Shown one piece after another: positions 48,207 through 56,350 of a stretch of DNA of 64,000 bases. The notes under the pieces were generated by a model. It was not told where the DNA came from. It did not search any database and was given only the letters and a program-made list of their open reading frames with translations. The stretch covers positions 1,426,001-1,490,000 of the forward strand of contig NZ_CP066831.1 of assembly GCF_016598615.1 (NCBI RefSeq), written 5' to 3'. Each line of letters starts with the position of its first letter. Positions within the stretch are counted from its first letter, which is position 1. A program made the translations under genes and the position numbers. This DNA comes from Streptomyces liliifuscus (lineage in GTDB: Bacteria; Actinomycetota; Actinomycetes; Streptomycetales; Streptomycetaceae).

Positions 48207-51200
48207 TCAGGAGCACGGCGTGTGGAAGGGCACGTCCGGCATCAGCTTCTGCCAGCGGTCCCGGTCGACGGAGGGCCCCACCACGTCGCAGATGTGGCGT
48301 GTCGCCCGGCCGGCGTCCAGGTCCCAGAGGCGGATCGTGTCGTTGCCGCTCGACACGAGGGTGCTTCCGCTCGGGGAGAAGGCGGCCGTGATCGCGCCCA
48401 GTGTGTGGCCGGTGAGTGTGGCGGTGCGCCGTTCGGAGGGGAGGTCCCAGAGCTGGACCGTCCCGTCGGAGTTCGCGACGGCCAGGGAGGTGCCCTTGGC
48501 GTCCACGGCGATCCCGTAGACCGTTCCGGCCGAGATGTCGAGCGTCGCGCGCCTGGTGCGCGTACGGACGTCCCACAGGTGGACCGTCCCGTCGTTGTTG
48601 CCCGTGATCAGGGTGCGGCCGTCCGGGGCATACGCGAGGTCGAACGTCATGCCGGCGTGGTTGTCGAGGACCGCCAGGGAGCGTCCGGACCGTGCGTCCC
48701 AGAGGCGCAGGGCGCTGTCCTCGCCCACGGAGGCGATCGTCCTCCCGTCGGGGCTGAACTCCACACCGAACGCCGCGCCCTCGTGGCCCTTCAGTTTCAT
48801 CCGGGTGCGGAACCTGTCGATGTCCCACACCGTCACGTTGCCCATGCCGTCGGCGGCGGCCAGGCTGCGTCCGTCGGGGCTGAAGTGGACGGCCTGCGCC
48901 TTGCGTTTCGGGCTGCTCGTGTCGAGAACCGCGACGGAACGACGTGATCCGGTGTCCCACACCCGCACCTTCCCGGCGGGTCCGGCGGCGGCCAGCAGTC
49001 CGTCGTCGGGGCTGAAGGCGAGGCCCCAGGTCAGTTCCCCGGCGTCGGGCAGCTCGGCGATGTGCCGTTGGGTCTTCAGGTCCCAGAGGTCGACGGAGTC
49101 GTCGTGGCCGTTGTAGGCGGCGATCCACCGGCCGTCGTGGCTGACCGCGACGCGGTACTGCGCCACATCGGGGCGGAGCGTCAGGACGGAGGTGTCGGTG
49201 GCCCAGAGGCGTACCGTGCGGTCCACGCCACCGGTGGCGATCCGCTTGCCGTCCTTGCTGAACGCGACGGTGAGCACGGCGTCGGCGTGGCCGGTGAACT
49301 CGGTGACGTACTGCCCGTCCTCGACGGTCCAGATCTCGGTGTCCCCGGTGTCGTTCCCCACGGCGATGAGCCGGCTGTCGGGGCTGAAGACGACCGAGCG
49401 CACCTGGGCGGGGTTGGAGTCCACGTCGCTGCGCAGCCGCCGCCGGGCGACGTCCCAGAGTTTCACCCCACCGTCCGTCCCTCCGGAGGCGACCGACGCT
49501 CCGGAGGGGGCGAAGGCCACGGTGGTCACGCTGTTGTTGTGTCCTTCGAGCACCGCGACGGCCTCCCGCTCCCGCGTGTCCCACAGGCGTACGGTTTTGT
49601 CGTCGCCGCCGCTGGCCAGGGTCCGGCCGTCCGGGCCGAAGGCGAGGGCCAGGACACCGCCGTTCTCCACGCCCTTTTCGTGGCCCGTCAGCCGTGCGAG
49701 CCGTTTGTTCGTGTCCGGCGCCCAGAGGGCGATCGTGGCGTCCTTGCCCCCGACGGCCAGCAGCTTGCCGTCCGGAGAGAACGCCACCGCCGTGACCGCT
49801 CCCTGATCCCCGCTCAGGACGGCACCACCACGATGTGTGGAGGTGTTCCACAGGCGCACCGTCCCGTCCGCGCCGCCCGCCGCCACGTACTGCCCGTCCG
49901 GCGAGAAGGCCACGGACGCGACGGACTTGCGGTGCCCCGTCAGGACGGCGACCCGGCGACGTGTGGAGACGTCCCACAGCCGTACGGTCCGGTCCGCGGC
50001 GGCCGTCGCGAGGAGCGTGCCGTCCGGCGAGAACGCCAGGGACCTCACGCTTCCCCGGTGTCCTGGAAGCACCCCGGCCAGTCGTTGGCTCTGGGCGCTG
50101 AGCAGTGCGCCGCGTGCCTCGGTCGTACGCCCCTGACGGAACGCCTCGGCGGCCAGCAGCATGGAGGCGTCGGGTTCCGCGGTGGCCAGCAGGGTCGACT
50201 TCGTGGCCAGTTCGCGCGAGGTGGCGGTGTGCCTGCCGTGTTCGGCGGCCTGCCGCTGCTGTACGGCGATGGCTCCGGACGTCACCGAGGCGACGAGCAG
50301 CAGGGCCAGCGTCACGGCGAGCCTGCGCAGCCGGTTGGCGCGCTTCCTGGCCGCCTGCCGCTCCCGCTCCTCGAGTTCGTCGCCCGCCGCGAGGAAGGCC
50401 GACGCCAGCGGCCCGCTGAGCAGGTCCCGGCCCTCGGTGACGGCCCAGTCGCGGGCGACGGCCAGGCGGGTGCCGCGATACAGCAGGGAGGTGTCCCGCC
50501 CCTGCCGGTCCCATTCCTCCGCGTCCTCCAGCAGGTGCTGCCGGGTCAGCAGCCCGGCACGGTTCGCGTTGACCCACTGCCGCAGGCGCGGCCAGGCCCG
50601 CAGCAGCGCCTCGTGGATGATCCGCGCGCCCGTCTCGGCGACCACGACCAGCCGGGAGCTGGTGAGGGCCTCAAGTACCGCCCTGGCCGTGGCGGGTTCG
50701 GGATGCTCCGCGATCAGCCGCTCGACCGGGACGCGTTGCCCGGTGTCCGCCGCGGTGCCGGTGCCGACGCGCACCATGCGCAGCATGAGGTCGCGGACGC
50801 AGGCCTGCTCCTCGGCGTCCAGTCGGTCGAAGGTCCGCTCCGCGGTGGCGGCGACGGCTCCCTGAATGCCTCCGGTGGAGCGGTAGCCGTCGACGGTCAT
50901 CCCGTCGGCGTCACGCCGTTCCCATGTGGTCAGCAGGGCGTGGGCCAGCAGGGGCAGGGCGGTGGAACCGGTGTCCTGCTCGTCGGCGGTGTCCGCCGGT
51001 GTCCCGTCCGCTCCGGTCGACTCGATGGCGCCGAAGTCGGTGAGCAGGAGTTCCACCAGACCGGGTTCCAGCGACAGGCCGACCGCGTCGGCGGGCTGCT
51101 GGATCGCCGCCCGCAGCTCGGGCACGCTCATCGGCCCGACGACGACCTGCCCTCCCTCCAGTGCCTCGCGCAGCTCCGCGACGCGGGCGCACCGGTCGTA

Positions 51201-52649
51201 GAAGTCGGACCGTACGGACAGGACCACCAGGGCCGAGGGCTCCTGTCCGGGCGCTGGGGAGGCCGCGGCGGTGCACAGCGCCCGGACGAAGACCTCGCGT
51301 TCGCTCTCCGACTCGCACTGCGTGAACAGCTCCTCGAACTGGTCCACGAGGAGCAGCATCCGGGCTCCGGTGACGGCTCCGCCGCCCCTGGCCTCCATGG
51401 TGTCGTGCACGACGGTCGCGAGGGCCGACGGATCCGCCGTCAGCCGGTCGGTCAGTTCCTCGGGAGTGCTTCCGGTCACCGCGGACAGAGCCGTGGCGAG
51501 GGACCGCATGGGGGTGGCGGAGGGGGTCAGCAGTATGTGCGGCCAGGTGCGGGAGCCCGGAACGGGCACCGCGCCCGACGCCAGGGCCGGCAGCAGACCG
51601 GCGCGCAACAGCGACGACTTGCCCGACCCGGAGGGGCCGAGCACGAACAACGGCCCGCTCTTCGCCAGCTGTTCGCCCAGGCGCTCGGCCAGTGCCGAGG
51701 TCAGCGCCTCGCGGCCGCGGTACCACTGGCTGTTTCCCGCGCCGAAGGAGGCCAGTCCCGGGTAGGGGCAGACACCGGACAGCGCGGGCGGCTGCCGCGA
51801 GTCGTCGTCCGCGGGCCCGCGGCCGTTGCGCCGCTGCGGGGGAACGTAGGCGGGGTTGGGCGCGAGAACGAGGTCTTCGGCCCAGTCGCTCACCTGTTGG
51901 CTGGGGCGCGGGAATCCCCGGGCGCGCAGCCGGCGGTCCAGTCCCCGGTAGAGGTCGCGCAGGGTCAGGTAGGCGGGTGCGTCCGGCTCGCCTTCGCGGA
52001 GCAGGGCGATGAGTTCGCCGCTGAAGGCCGTGTGGGGCTGTCCGGGCGGCGCGAGCGCGCGCTCCTCCCCGCCCGTCGATGTCAGTACGTAGGCGCCGTG
52101 CACCCTCGCCAGCTGGGCGGCCTCGCCGTCGGCACCCTCGCCTTCCGTGCCCTGGCCGGCCGCGGAACCCAGTGTGCCGATCGCCCGGCCCGAGTAGCAG
52201 CAGTCGAGCACCACCACGATCGACCTGGCGGGGCTGGAGAGCAGGCAGTCCCGCACACCGGCGTAGGCCAGGGCCGTGTGGGACAGGCGGTTGGCGCGCC
52301 GGTCGGTGTACCGCGTGGCCAGATGGAGGTCTCCGCCGGGGCTGACGAGTCCATGGCCCACGTAGTAGACGAAGAGGACGTCCTCGGCCTGTTCGGCCTG
52401 GTCCGCGAGGGTGAGTCCCAGTTCCATGGAGTCGGCCGGGTCGCGGACGACGACGAGGTTCTCCTCGTCCAGGGCGCACCGCTCCACGAGGAGTTGTCCC
52501 AGATCCGTGAGCGTGCCGGCGACGGCCGGCACCGAGGGCAGCCCGGAGCCGTCGGGATGGGATCCCGTGCCGATGAGCAGGGCGCGGCTCCCGGGGGAGG
52601 CCAGCGCGGGCAGAAGCAGCCGTCCGGGGCGCTCGGAGAGATCACTCAT
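48207..52649 (-). CDS. Caspase-like protease fused to nSTAND ATPase and 14 WD40 repeats
   Basis: 1480 residues. The N-terminal caspase-like (C14) domain (about 20-265) has His99 in YYVGHG and the nucleophile Cys151 in DCCYSG. A STAND-type ATPase follows with P-loop GPSGSGKSS (338-346) and Walker B MLLLVDQFEELF (about 431-442). One membrane helix (about 777-797) precedes 14 WD40 repeats (about 860-1445), enough for two seven-bladed propellers; almost every blade ends in a WD- or W-containing strand such as TVRLWD. The ATG overlaps the upstream EACC1-like gene by 8 bases. By analogy, WD40 sensing would drive ATP-dependent activation of the protease and cell suicide; this has not been shown here. 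Confidence 0.93.
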   Translation of the reverse strand: MSDLSERPGRLLLPALASPGSRALLIGTGSHPDGSGLPSVPAVAGTLTDLGQLLVERCALDEENLVVVRDPADSMELGLTLADQAEQAEDVLFVYYVGHGLVSPGGDLHLATRYTDRRANRLSHTALAYAGVRDCLLSSPARSIVVVLDCCYSGRAIGTLGSAAGQGTEGEGADGEAAQLARVHGAYVLTSTGGEERALAPPGQPHTAFSGELIALLREGEPDAPAYLTLRDLYRGLDRRLRARGFPRPSQQVSDWAEDLVLAPNPAYVPPQRRNGRGPADDDSRQPPALSGVCPYPGLASFGAGNSQWYRGREALTSALAERLGEQLAKSGPLFVLGPSGSGKSSLLRAGLLPALASGAVPVPGSRTWPHILLTPSATPMRSLATALSAVTGSTPEELTDRLTADPSALATVVHDTMEARGGGAVTGARMLLLVDQFEELFTQCESESEREVFVRALCTAAASPAPGQEPSALVVLSVRSDFYDRCARVAELREALEGGQVVVGPMSVPELRAAIQQPADAVGLSLEPGLVELLLTDFGAIESTGADGTPADTADEQDTGSTALPLLAHALLTTWERRDADGMTVDGYRSTGGIQGAVAATAERTFDRLDAEEQACVRDLMLRMVRVGTGTAADTGQRVPVERLIAEHPEPATARAVLEALTSSRLVVVAETGARIIHEALLRAWPRLRQWVNANRAGLLTRQHLLEDAEEWDRQGRDTSLLYRGTRLAVARDWAVTEGRDLLSGPLASAFLAAGDELEERERQAARKRANRLRRLAVTLALLLVASVTSGAIAVQQRQAAEHGRHTATSRELATKSTLLATAEPDASMLLAAEAFRQGRTTEARGALLSAQSQRLAGVLPGHRGSVRSLAFSPDGTLLATAAADRTVRLWDVSTRRRVAVLTGHRKSVASVAFSPDGQYVAAGGADGTVRLWNTSTHRGGAVLSGDQGAVTAVAFSPDGKLLAVGGKDATIALWAPDTNKRLARLTGHEKGVENGGVLALAFGPDGRTLASGGDDKTVRLWDTREREAVAVLEGHNNSVTTVAFAPSGASVASGGTDGGVKLWDVARRRLRSDVDSNPAQVRSVVFSPDSRLIAVGNDTGDTEIWTVEDGQYVTEFTGHADAVLTVAFSKDGKRIATGGVDRTVRLWATDTSVLTLRPDVAQYRVAVSHDGRWIAAYNGHDDSVDLWDLKTQRHIAELPDAGELTWGLAFSPDDGLLAAAGPAGKVRVWDTGSRRSVAVLDTSSPKRKAQAVHFSPDGRSLAAADGMGNVTVWDIDRFRTRMKLKGHEGAAFGVEFSPDGRTIASVGEDSALRLWDARSGRSLAVLDNHAGMTFDLAYAPDGRTLITGNNDGTVHLWDVRTRTRRATLDISAGTVYGIAVDAKGTSLAVANSDGTVQLWDLPSERRTATLTGHTLGAITAAFSPSGSTLVSSGNDTIRLWDLDAGRATRHICDVVGPSVDRDRWQKLMPDVPFHTPCS

Positions 52650-53031
52650 CCGGCTGGCCCCGCAGTTCGTGCGTGCGGCCGAGGCTCTCCGCCAAGTCGG
52701 CGACCAGGGCCCGCAGTTCCTCCGGATCCGCCGCCCGGACCCGGCTGGTGGACACCTCTACGGTGATGCCGGTCGTCGTGGTGACCGAGCATGTGATGTC
52801 GACACCGCGCTGGCGTATCCATCCGACGAGAGCGGCGACGAGGGCGCCGATGCCTCCTTGGGCGACGGCTATCAGGACCTCCTGGACCACCGGGCCCAAC
52901 GTCCCTTCCTCCGGCGGCGGTTCGACCGTTCGCACCCTGCCGCGCAGCTCCCGTTCCGCGGTGAGCCACAGGGCCAGCGAACGCAGGTGGCCGGACTTGC
53001 CGGCGCCGTCGAGACGCACGCTCACATCCAT
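52642..53031 (-). CDS. EACC1-like effector-associated small protein
   Basis: 129 residues. A basic/helical N-terminus (MDVSVRLDGAGK) is followed by a hydrophobic segment that may be membrane-associated (VLIAVAQGGIGALVAALVGWIRQ, about 50-72), then beta strands (ITCSVTTTTGITVEVSTSRV) and a C-terminal helix. It overlaps the caspase-nSTAND-WD40 start by 8 bases and has GAAGGGGG before its ATG. Size, fold pattern and position match the effector-associated constant component described for bacterial caspase/STAND conflict systems, thought to link sensors and effectors. The family call is from pattern memory; no search was run. Confidence 0.75.
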   Translation of the reverse strand: MDVSVRLDGAGKSGHLRSLALWLTAERELRGRVRTVEPPPEEGTLGPVVQEVLIAVAQGGIGALVAALVGWIRQRGVDITCSVTTTTGITVEVSTSRVRAADPEELRALVADLAESLGRTHELRGQPDE

Positions 53032-53134
53032 GGGGTCCCCCTTCGCACCGTGATCGGCGCACCGCCATTGGCAGAGACCTGTGATGGTGCCAGCGGCCCG
53101 CGCCATAAGCACCGGTCAAGCTCCAATTGACTAT

Positions 53135-53151
53135 CCGTGAGGCAAATGCGG
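53135..53151 (-). promoter_or_regulatory. Third, diverged copy of the spacer dyad (opposite orientation)
   Basis: CCGTGAGGCAAATGCGG resembles the reverse complement of the 21-bp direct repeats at 53205-53250 (CCGTGAGGAATGCACGG). It lies 104 bases upstream of the EACC1-like gene and could be a regulator site on that side. Confidence 0.45.
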
Positions 53152-53204
53152 CGGTCTGTGGCACCGCTCCGACCGCGACCGCCCGAAAGAGACCGAACGC
53201 GACT

Positions 53205-53250
53205 CGACCCGTGCATTCCTCACGGGACCCGACCCGTGCATTCCTCACGG
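53205..53250 (+). promoter_or_regulatory. Two 21-bp direct repeats with dyad CCGTG-N7-CACGG, candidate RamR sites
   Basis: The identical 21-mers at 53205-53225 and 53230-53250 (each containing CCGTGCATTCCTCACGG) are 25 bases apart, about two and a half DNA turns, and end 73 bases before the lanthionine synthetase start. Known ram/amf clusters are activated by RamR/AmfR through repeated sites upstream of ramC, so these are the natural candidates. Binding is inferred. Confidence 0.6.
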
Positions 53251-53323
53251 TCACCTCGTGACAGCCGTGACTGTGCGGGCCCTTCGTGGGGTGGAAGGCT
53301 CGGCAGCCGTCGAGGGGAATGCG

Positions 53324-56152
53324 ATGGACGAGCGGTATGAGGTCTACGCGCTGGCCGACAGGTTCTTCTACGAGACGCCGGACCGGCTGACCGGGGAGGG
53401 GCGCGGCGAAGCGTCCAACTACGAGACGGCCCGGCGCGCGGTGCCCGACGGGTGGCGGGCGTCCCGGATCGGGGACTGGCTGACGATGACCCCCGTCGAC
53501 GGGGAGGGCAGGCCACGGTCCGGACCGGTCCAGGGGTGGAAGATCCACGCCTCGGCCACGCGGGAGAACGCGGAGCGGATCGCGGCGGTCGTGTGGGACT
53601 ACTGCGTGCCCCGGCTGATCCCCTTCAAGTTCGTGCCTGGTCCGCAGCTGCTGCATCTGCGGAACGTCAAGTACGCCGCCCGCGACGCAAGCGGGAAGTT
53701 CGTCACCGTCTATCCGGCGGACGAGGCCCAACTCCAGGTCATATTGGAGGAGTTGGGTGCGCTGCTTGAGGGTCTCGAAGGGCCGTACATCCTCACCGAC
53801 CTGCGCTGGAACGACGGTCCGCTCTACGTGCGCTACGGGGCGTTCGCGCGGTCCTTCGTCGTCGACGAGCGCGGCACGCTGGTGCCCGCGGTGACGGACA
53901 GCGAGGGCCGGGTCGTACCGGACCGGCGTGCGCCCTCCTTCCAGGTGCCGGATTGGGTGACCCTGCCCTCGTTCCTGGAACCGCAGCTCTCCGCGCGCAA
54001 CACGACGACGGTCGGCGAACTGCCGTACCGCATCGAGAAGGCACTGCACTTCTCCAACGGCGGTGGCGTGTACGCGGGCGTCGACACCCGCGACGGAAGC
54101 AGGGTCGTCCTCAAGGAGGGCCGTCCGCACGCGGGGCTCGCCGCCGACGGGGCGGACGCCGTCGCCCGGCTCGCCCGGGAGAAGTACGCCCTGGAGCGGT
54201 TGTCCGGGCTCGGTGTGGTGCCCGGGGTGCGCGACTGGTTCATGCTCGGCGAGCACCGCTTCCTCGCCATGGACTTCCTGGAGGGCCGGCCGCTCAACTC
54301 CTTCTTCGCCGAACGCCATCCGCTGCTCACCGCCGACCCGGATCCCGCCGCCGTCGCCGACTACACGGCCTGGGCGCTGCGGATTCACGGGCTGGTCGAG
54401 GAGGCGGTCGAAGCAGTGCACACGCGTGGCATCGCCTTCAACGACCTGCACATGTTCAACATCATGGTCGCCCCCGACGAACGGTCGGTCGCGCTCCTCG
54501 ACTTCGAGGCGGCGGCGCCGATCGAGGAGGGCGGTCGCCAGGTCGTCGCCCATCCGGGGTTCTTCGCGCCGCCGGACCGGACGGGCGCGGACGTGGACCG
54601 GTACGCGCTGGCGTGTCTGCGGCTCGCGATGTTCATGCCGGTCACCACGCTGTTCGTGGTGGACCGCGCGAAGTCGGCACACCTCGCCGAGGTCATCACG
54701 AACCAATTCCCGGACGTACCAAGGGAGTTCCTTGCCGAGGCGGTCGCCGAGATCACCCGGGACCCGGCGTCCGGCACGAGTGCCCCGCCGTCACCTGCCG
54801 CCGCCGCATCGTCCACCGCGGCCGTCCTGCCGTCCACCGCAGTCGTCCCGCCGTCGACCGCGGCTGTCCTGCCGCCCTCTGCGAACGCCTCGCCGTACGC
54901 CGCGCTCGCCGAGCCCGGTGACTGGCCGTACAGCCGCGACTCGATGGTCAAGGCGATCCTCGCCTCGGCCACCCCGGAGCGCGACGACCGGCTGTTCCCC
55001 GGCGACATCGCCCAGTTCTCCGACGGCGGCGGACTCGGGCTCGCGTACGGGGCCGCGGGCGTGCTGTACGCCCTGGCGGAGACCGGCGCGGACCGGTACG
55101 AGGAGGGCGAGCGCTGGCTGCTCGACCACACCGACCCGGTGCCGACGGGAACACCGCTCGGCCTGTACGACGGTCTCGCGGGCGTCGCGTACGTCCTCGA
55201 CCTGCTCGGGCACCGGCAGCGGGCGCTGGACCTCGTCGACACCGTGCTCAAGGAGAAGTGGCGGAAGCTGTCCTCCGACCTGAAGGGCGGGCTCGCCGGG
55301 CTCGGCCTGGTGCTCGACCGGCTGGCCCGTACGACCGGGGAACCGGAACTGGACCTCCGGGCGGCGGAGGTGGCACGGATCCTCCGGGAGCGGGCGGCCG
55401 AGCCGAGGCCCGAGCCGAAGAAGCGCCGCGCCGGACTACTCCGTGGCGCGAGCGGCCCCGCGCTGTTCCTGCTGCGCCGGTACGAGTCGACGGGTGACCC
55501 CGAATTGCTGACGTCGGCCGCCGAGGCGCTCCGGCGGGACCTGGAGTGCTGCGTCGTCCAGCGCGGCGGCGGCCTGGAGGTCGACGAGGGCCGACGCACC
55601 CTCCCCTACGTCGGTGACGGCAGCGCCGGAATCGGCCTGGTCGTCGACGACTACCTCGCCCTCGCGCACGCCGACGGCGGCCGGAGCGAGGACAGCGGGG
55701 ACGAGCGCCGCCGGAGCGAGCCCGGCCGGCGCGAGCACGGCCAGCGGGCGAACGGCCGACACGCGAACGGCCAAGACTCGTATGGCCACGACTCGTATGG
55801 CCACGACCCCGACGTCCGGGCCGAGTTCGAGCGAGTCCGGTCGCAGATCCTGACCGCCGCCACCTCACGCTTCTACGCGCAGCCCGGGCTGTTCCAGGGC
55901 CGGGCGGGCATGATCCTGCACCTGAGCCGCACCGGCGCGGACCCCGGGCAGCTCGCCGCGCAGATCGCCGGGCTCGGCTGGTTCGCGATGCCCTACCAGG
56001 GCCAACTCGCTTTCCCCGGGCACCAGATGATGCGCCTCTCCATGGACCTGGGCACCGGAACGGCAGGGTGTCTGCTCGCGCTCGGCGCCGCCCTCGACGG
56101 AGAGGCCCTCGCCCGTCTGCCGTTCCTCCCGCCGCCTCCACGGCGGCCCTGA
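53324..56152 (+). CDS. ramC: Class III lanthionine synthetase (RamC/AmfT-like, LanKC)
   Basis: 942 residues. Order: lyase-like N-domain (about 1-205); kinase domain (about 230-480) with Lys264 in VVLKE, catalytic loop FNDLHMFNIMV (Asp374, Asn379) and DFE at 393-395; an Ala/Pro/Ser linker (about 480-525); a LanC-like cyclase domain (about 540-935) with GLYDGLAGVAYVL and GRAGMILHL. No Cys-His-Gly zinc site is seen, as expected for class III enzymes. The enzyme phosphorylates Ser/Thr in the precursor, eliminates phosphate and forms the rings. A repeat-rich insert (about 795-825; DSYGHDSYGHDP) interrupts the cyclase. The precursor gene follows after 81 bases. Confidence 0.93.
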   Translation: MDERYEVYALADRFFYETPDRLTGEGRGEASNYETARRAVPDGWRASRIGDWLTMTPVDGEGRPRSGPVQGWKIHASATRENAERIAAVVWDYCVPRLIPFKFVPGPQLLHLRNVKYAARDASGKFVTVYPADEAQLQVILEELGALLEGLEGPYILTDLRWNDGPLYVRYGAFARSFVVDERGTLVPAVTDSEGRVVPDRRAPSFQVPDWVTLPSFLEPQLSARNTTTVGELPYRIEKALHFSNGGGVYAGVDTRDGSRVVLKEGRPHAGLAADGADAVARLAREKYALERLSGLGVVPGVRDWFMLGEHRFLAMDFLEGRPLNSFFAERHPLLTADPDPAAVADYTAWALRIHGLVEEAVEAVHTRGIAFNDLHMFNIMVAPDERSVALLDFEAAAPIEEGGRQVVAHPGFFAPPDRTGADVDRYALACLRLAMFMPVTTLFVVDRAKSAHLAEVITNQFPDVPREFLAEAVAEITRDPASGTSAPPSPAAAASSTAAVLPSTAVVPPSTAAVLPPSANASPYAALAEPGDWPYSRDSMVKAILASATPERDDRLFPGDIAQFSDGGGLGLAYGAAGVLYALAETGADRYEEGERWLLDHTDPVPTGTPLGLYDGLAGVAYVLDLLGHRQRALDLVDTVLKEKWRKLSSDLKGGLAGLGLVLDRLARTTGEPELDLRAAEVARILRERAAEPRPEPKKRRAGLLRGASGPALFLLRRYESTGDPELLTSAAEALRRDLECCVVQRGGGLEVDEGRRTLPYVGDGSAGIGLVVDDYLALAHADGGRSEDSGDERRRSEPGRREHGQRANGRHANGQDSYGHDSYGHDPDVRAEFERVRSQILTAATSRFYAQPGLFQGRAGMILHLSRTGADPGQLAAQIAGLGWFAMPYQGQLAFPGHQMMRLSMDLGTGTAGCLLALGAALDGEALARLPFLPPPPRRP

Positions 56153-56233
56153 TACGCGGTTCCGCCGTCCGGCGGAGTCGTGACACCAAACCCCGTCCCC
56201 ACAGGGCGACTTCACAGAGAAAAGGACATCACC

Positions 56234-56350
56234 ATGGCACTTCTCGACCTGCAGACGATGGAATCCGACGAGCAGACGGACGGCGGCGCGAACAGCACCC
56301 TCAGCCTGCTCTCGTGCATCAGCGCGGCCAGCGTCACCCTGTGTCTCTGA
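56234..56350 (+). CDS. ramS: Class III lanthipeptide precursor (SapB/AmfS-like)
   Basis: 38 residues, too short for usual gene callers. It starts MALLDLQTMES, with the LLDLQ leader motif for the LanKC enzyme, an acidic leader to about residue 20, then a core with two identical Ser-x2-Ser-x3-Cys units: Ser21/Ser24/Cys28 and Ser30/Ser33/Cys37. In SapB and AmfS such units become (methyl)labionin/lanthionine-type rings and the peptide is a surfactant that helps aerial hyphae emerge. AAAGGA lies 8 bases upstream. Its stop overlaps the start of the first ABC transporter gene. Only one residue (Ile29) separates the two units. Confidence 0.93.
   Translation: MALLDLQTMESDEQTDGGANSTLSLLSCISAASVTLCL

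Noticed and set aside
49062..52766. 1234-codon plus-strand frame opposite the caspase-WD40 gene
   Set aside because: It is antisense to a protein with intact caspase, ATPase and WD40 motifs; typical for high-GC DNA.
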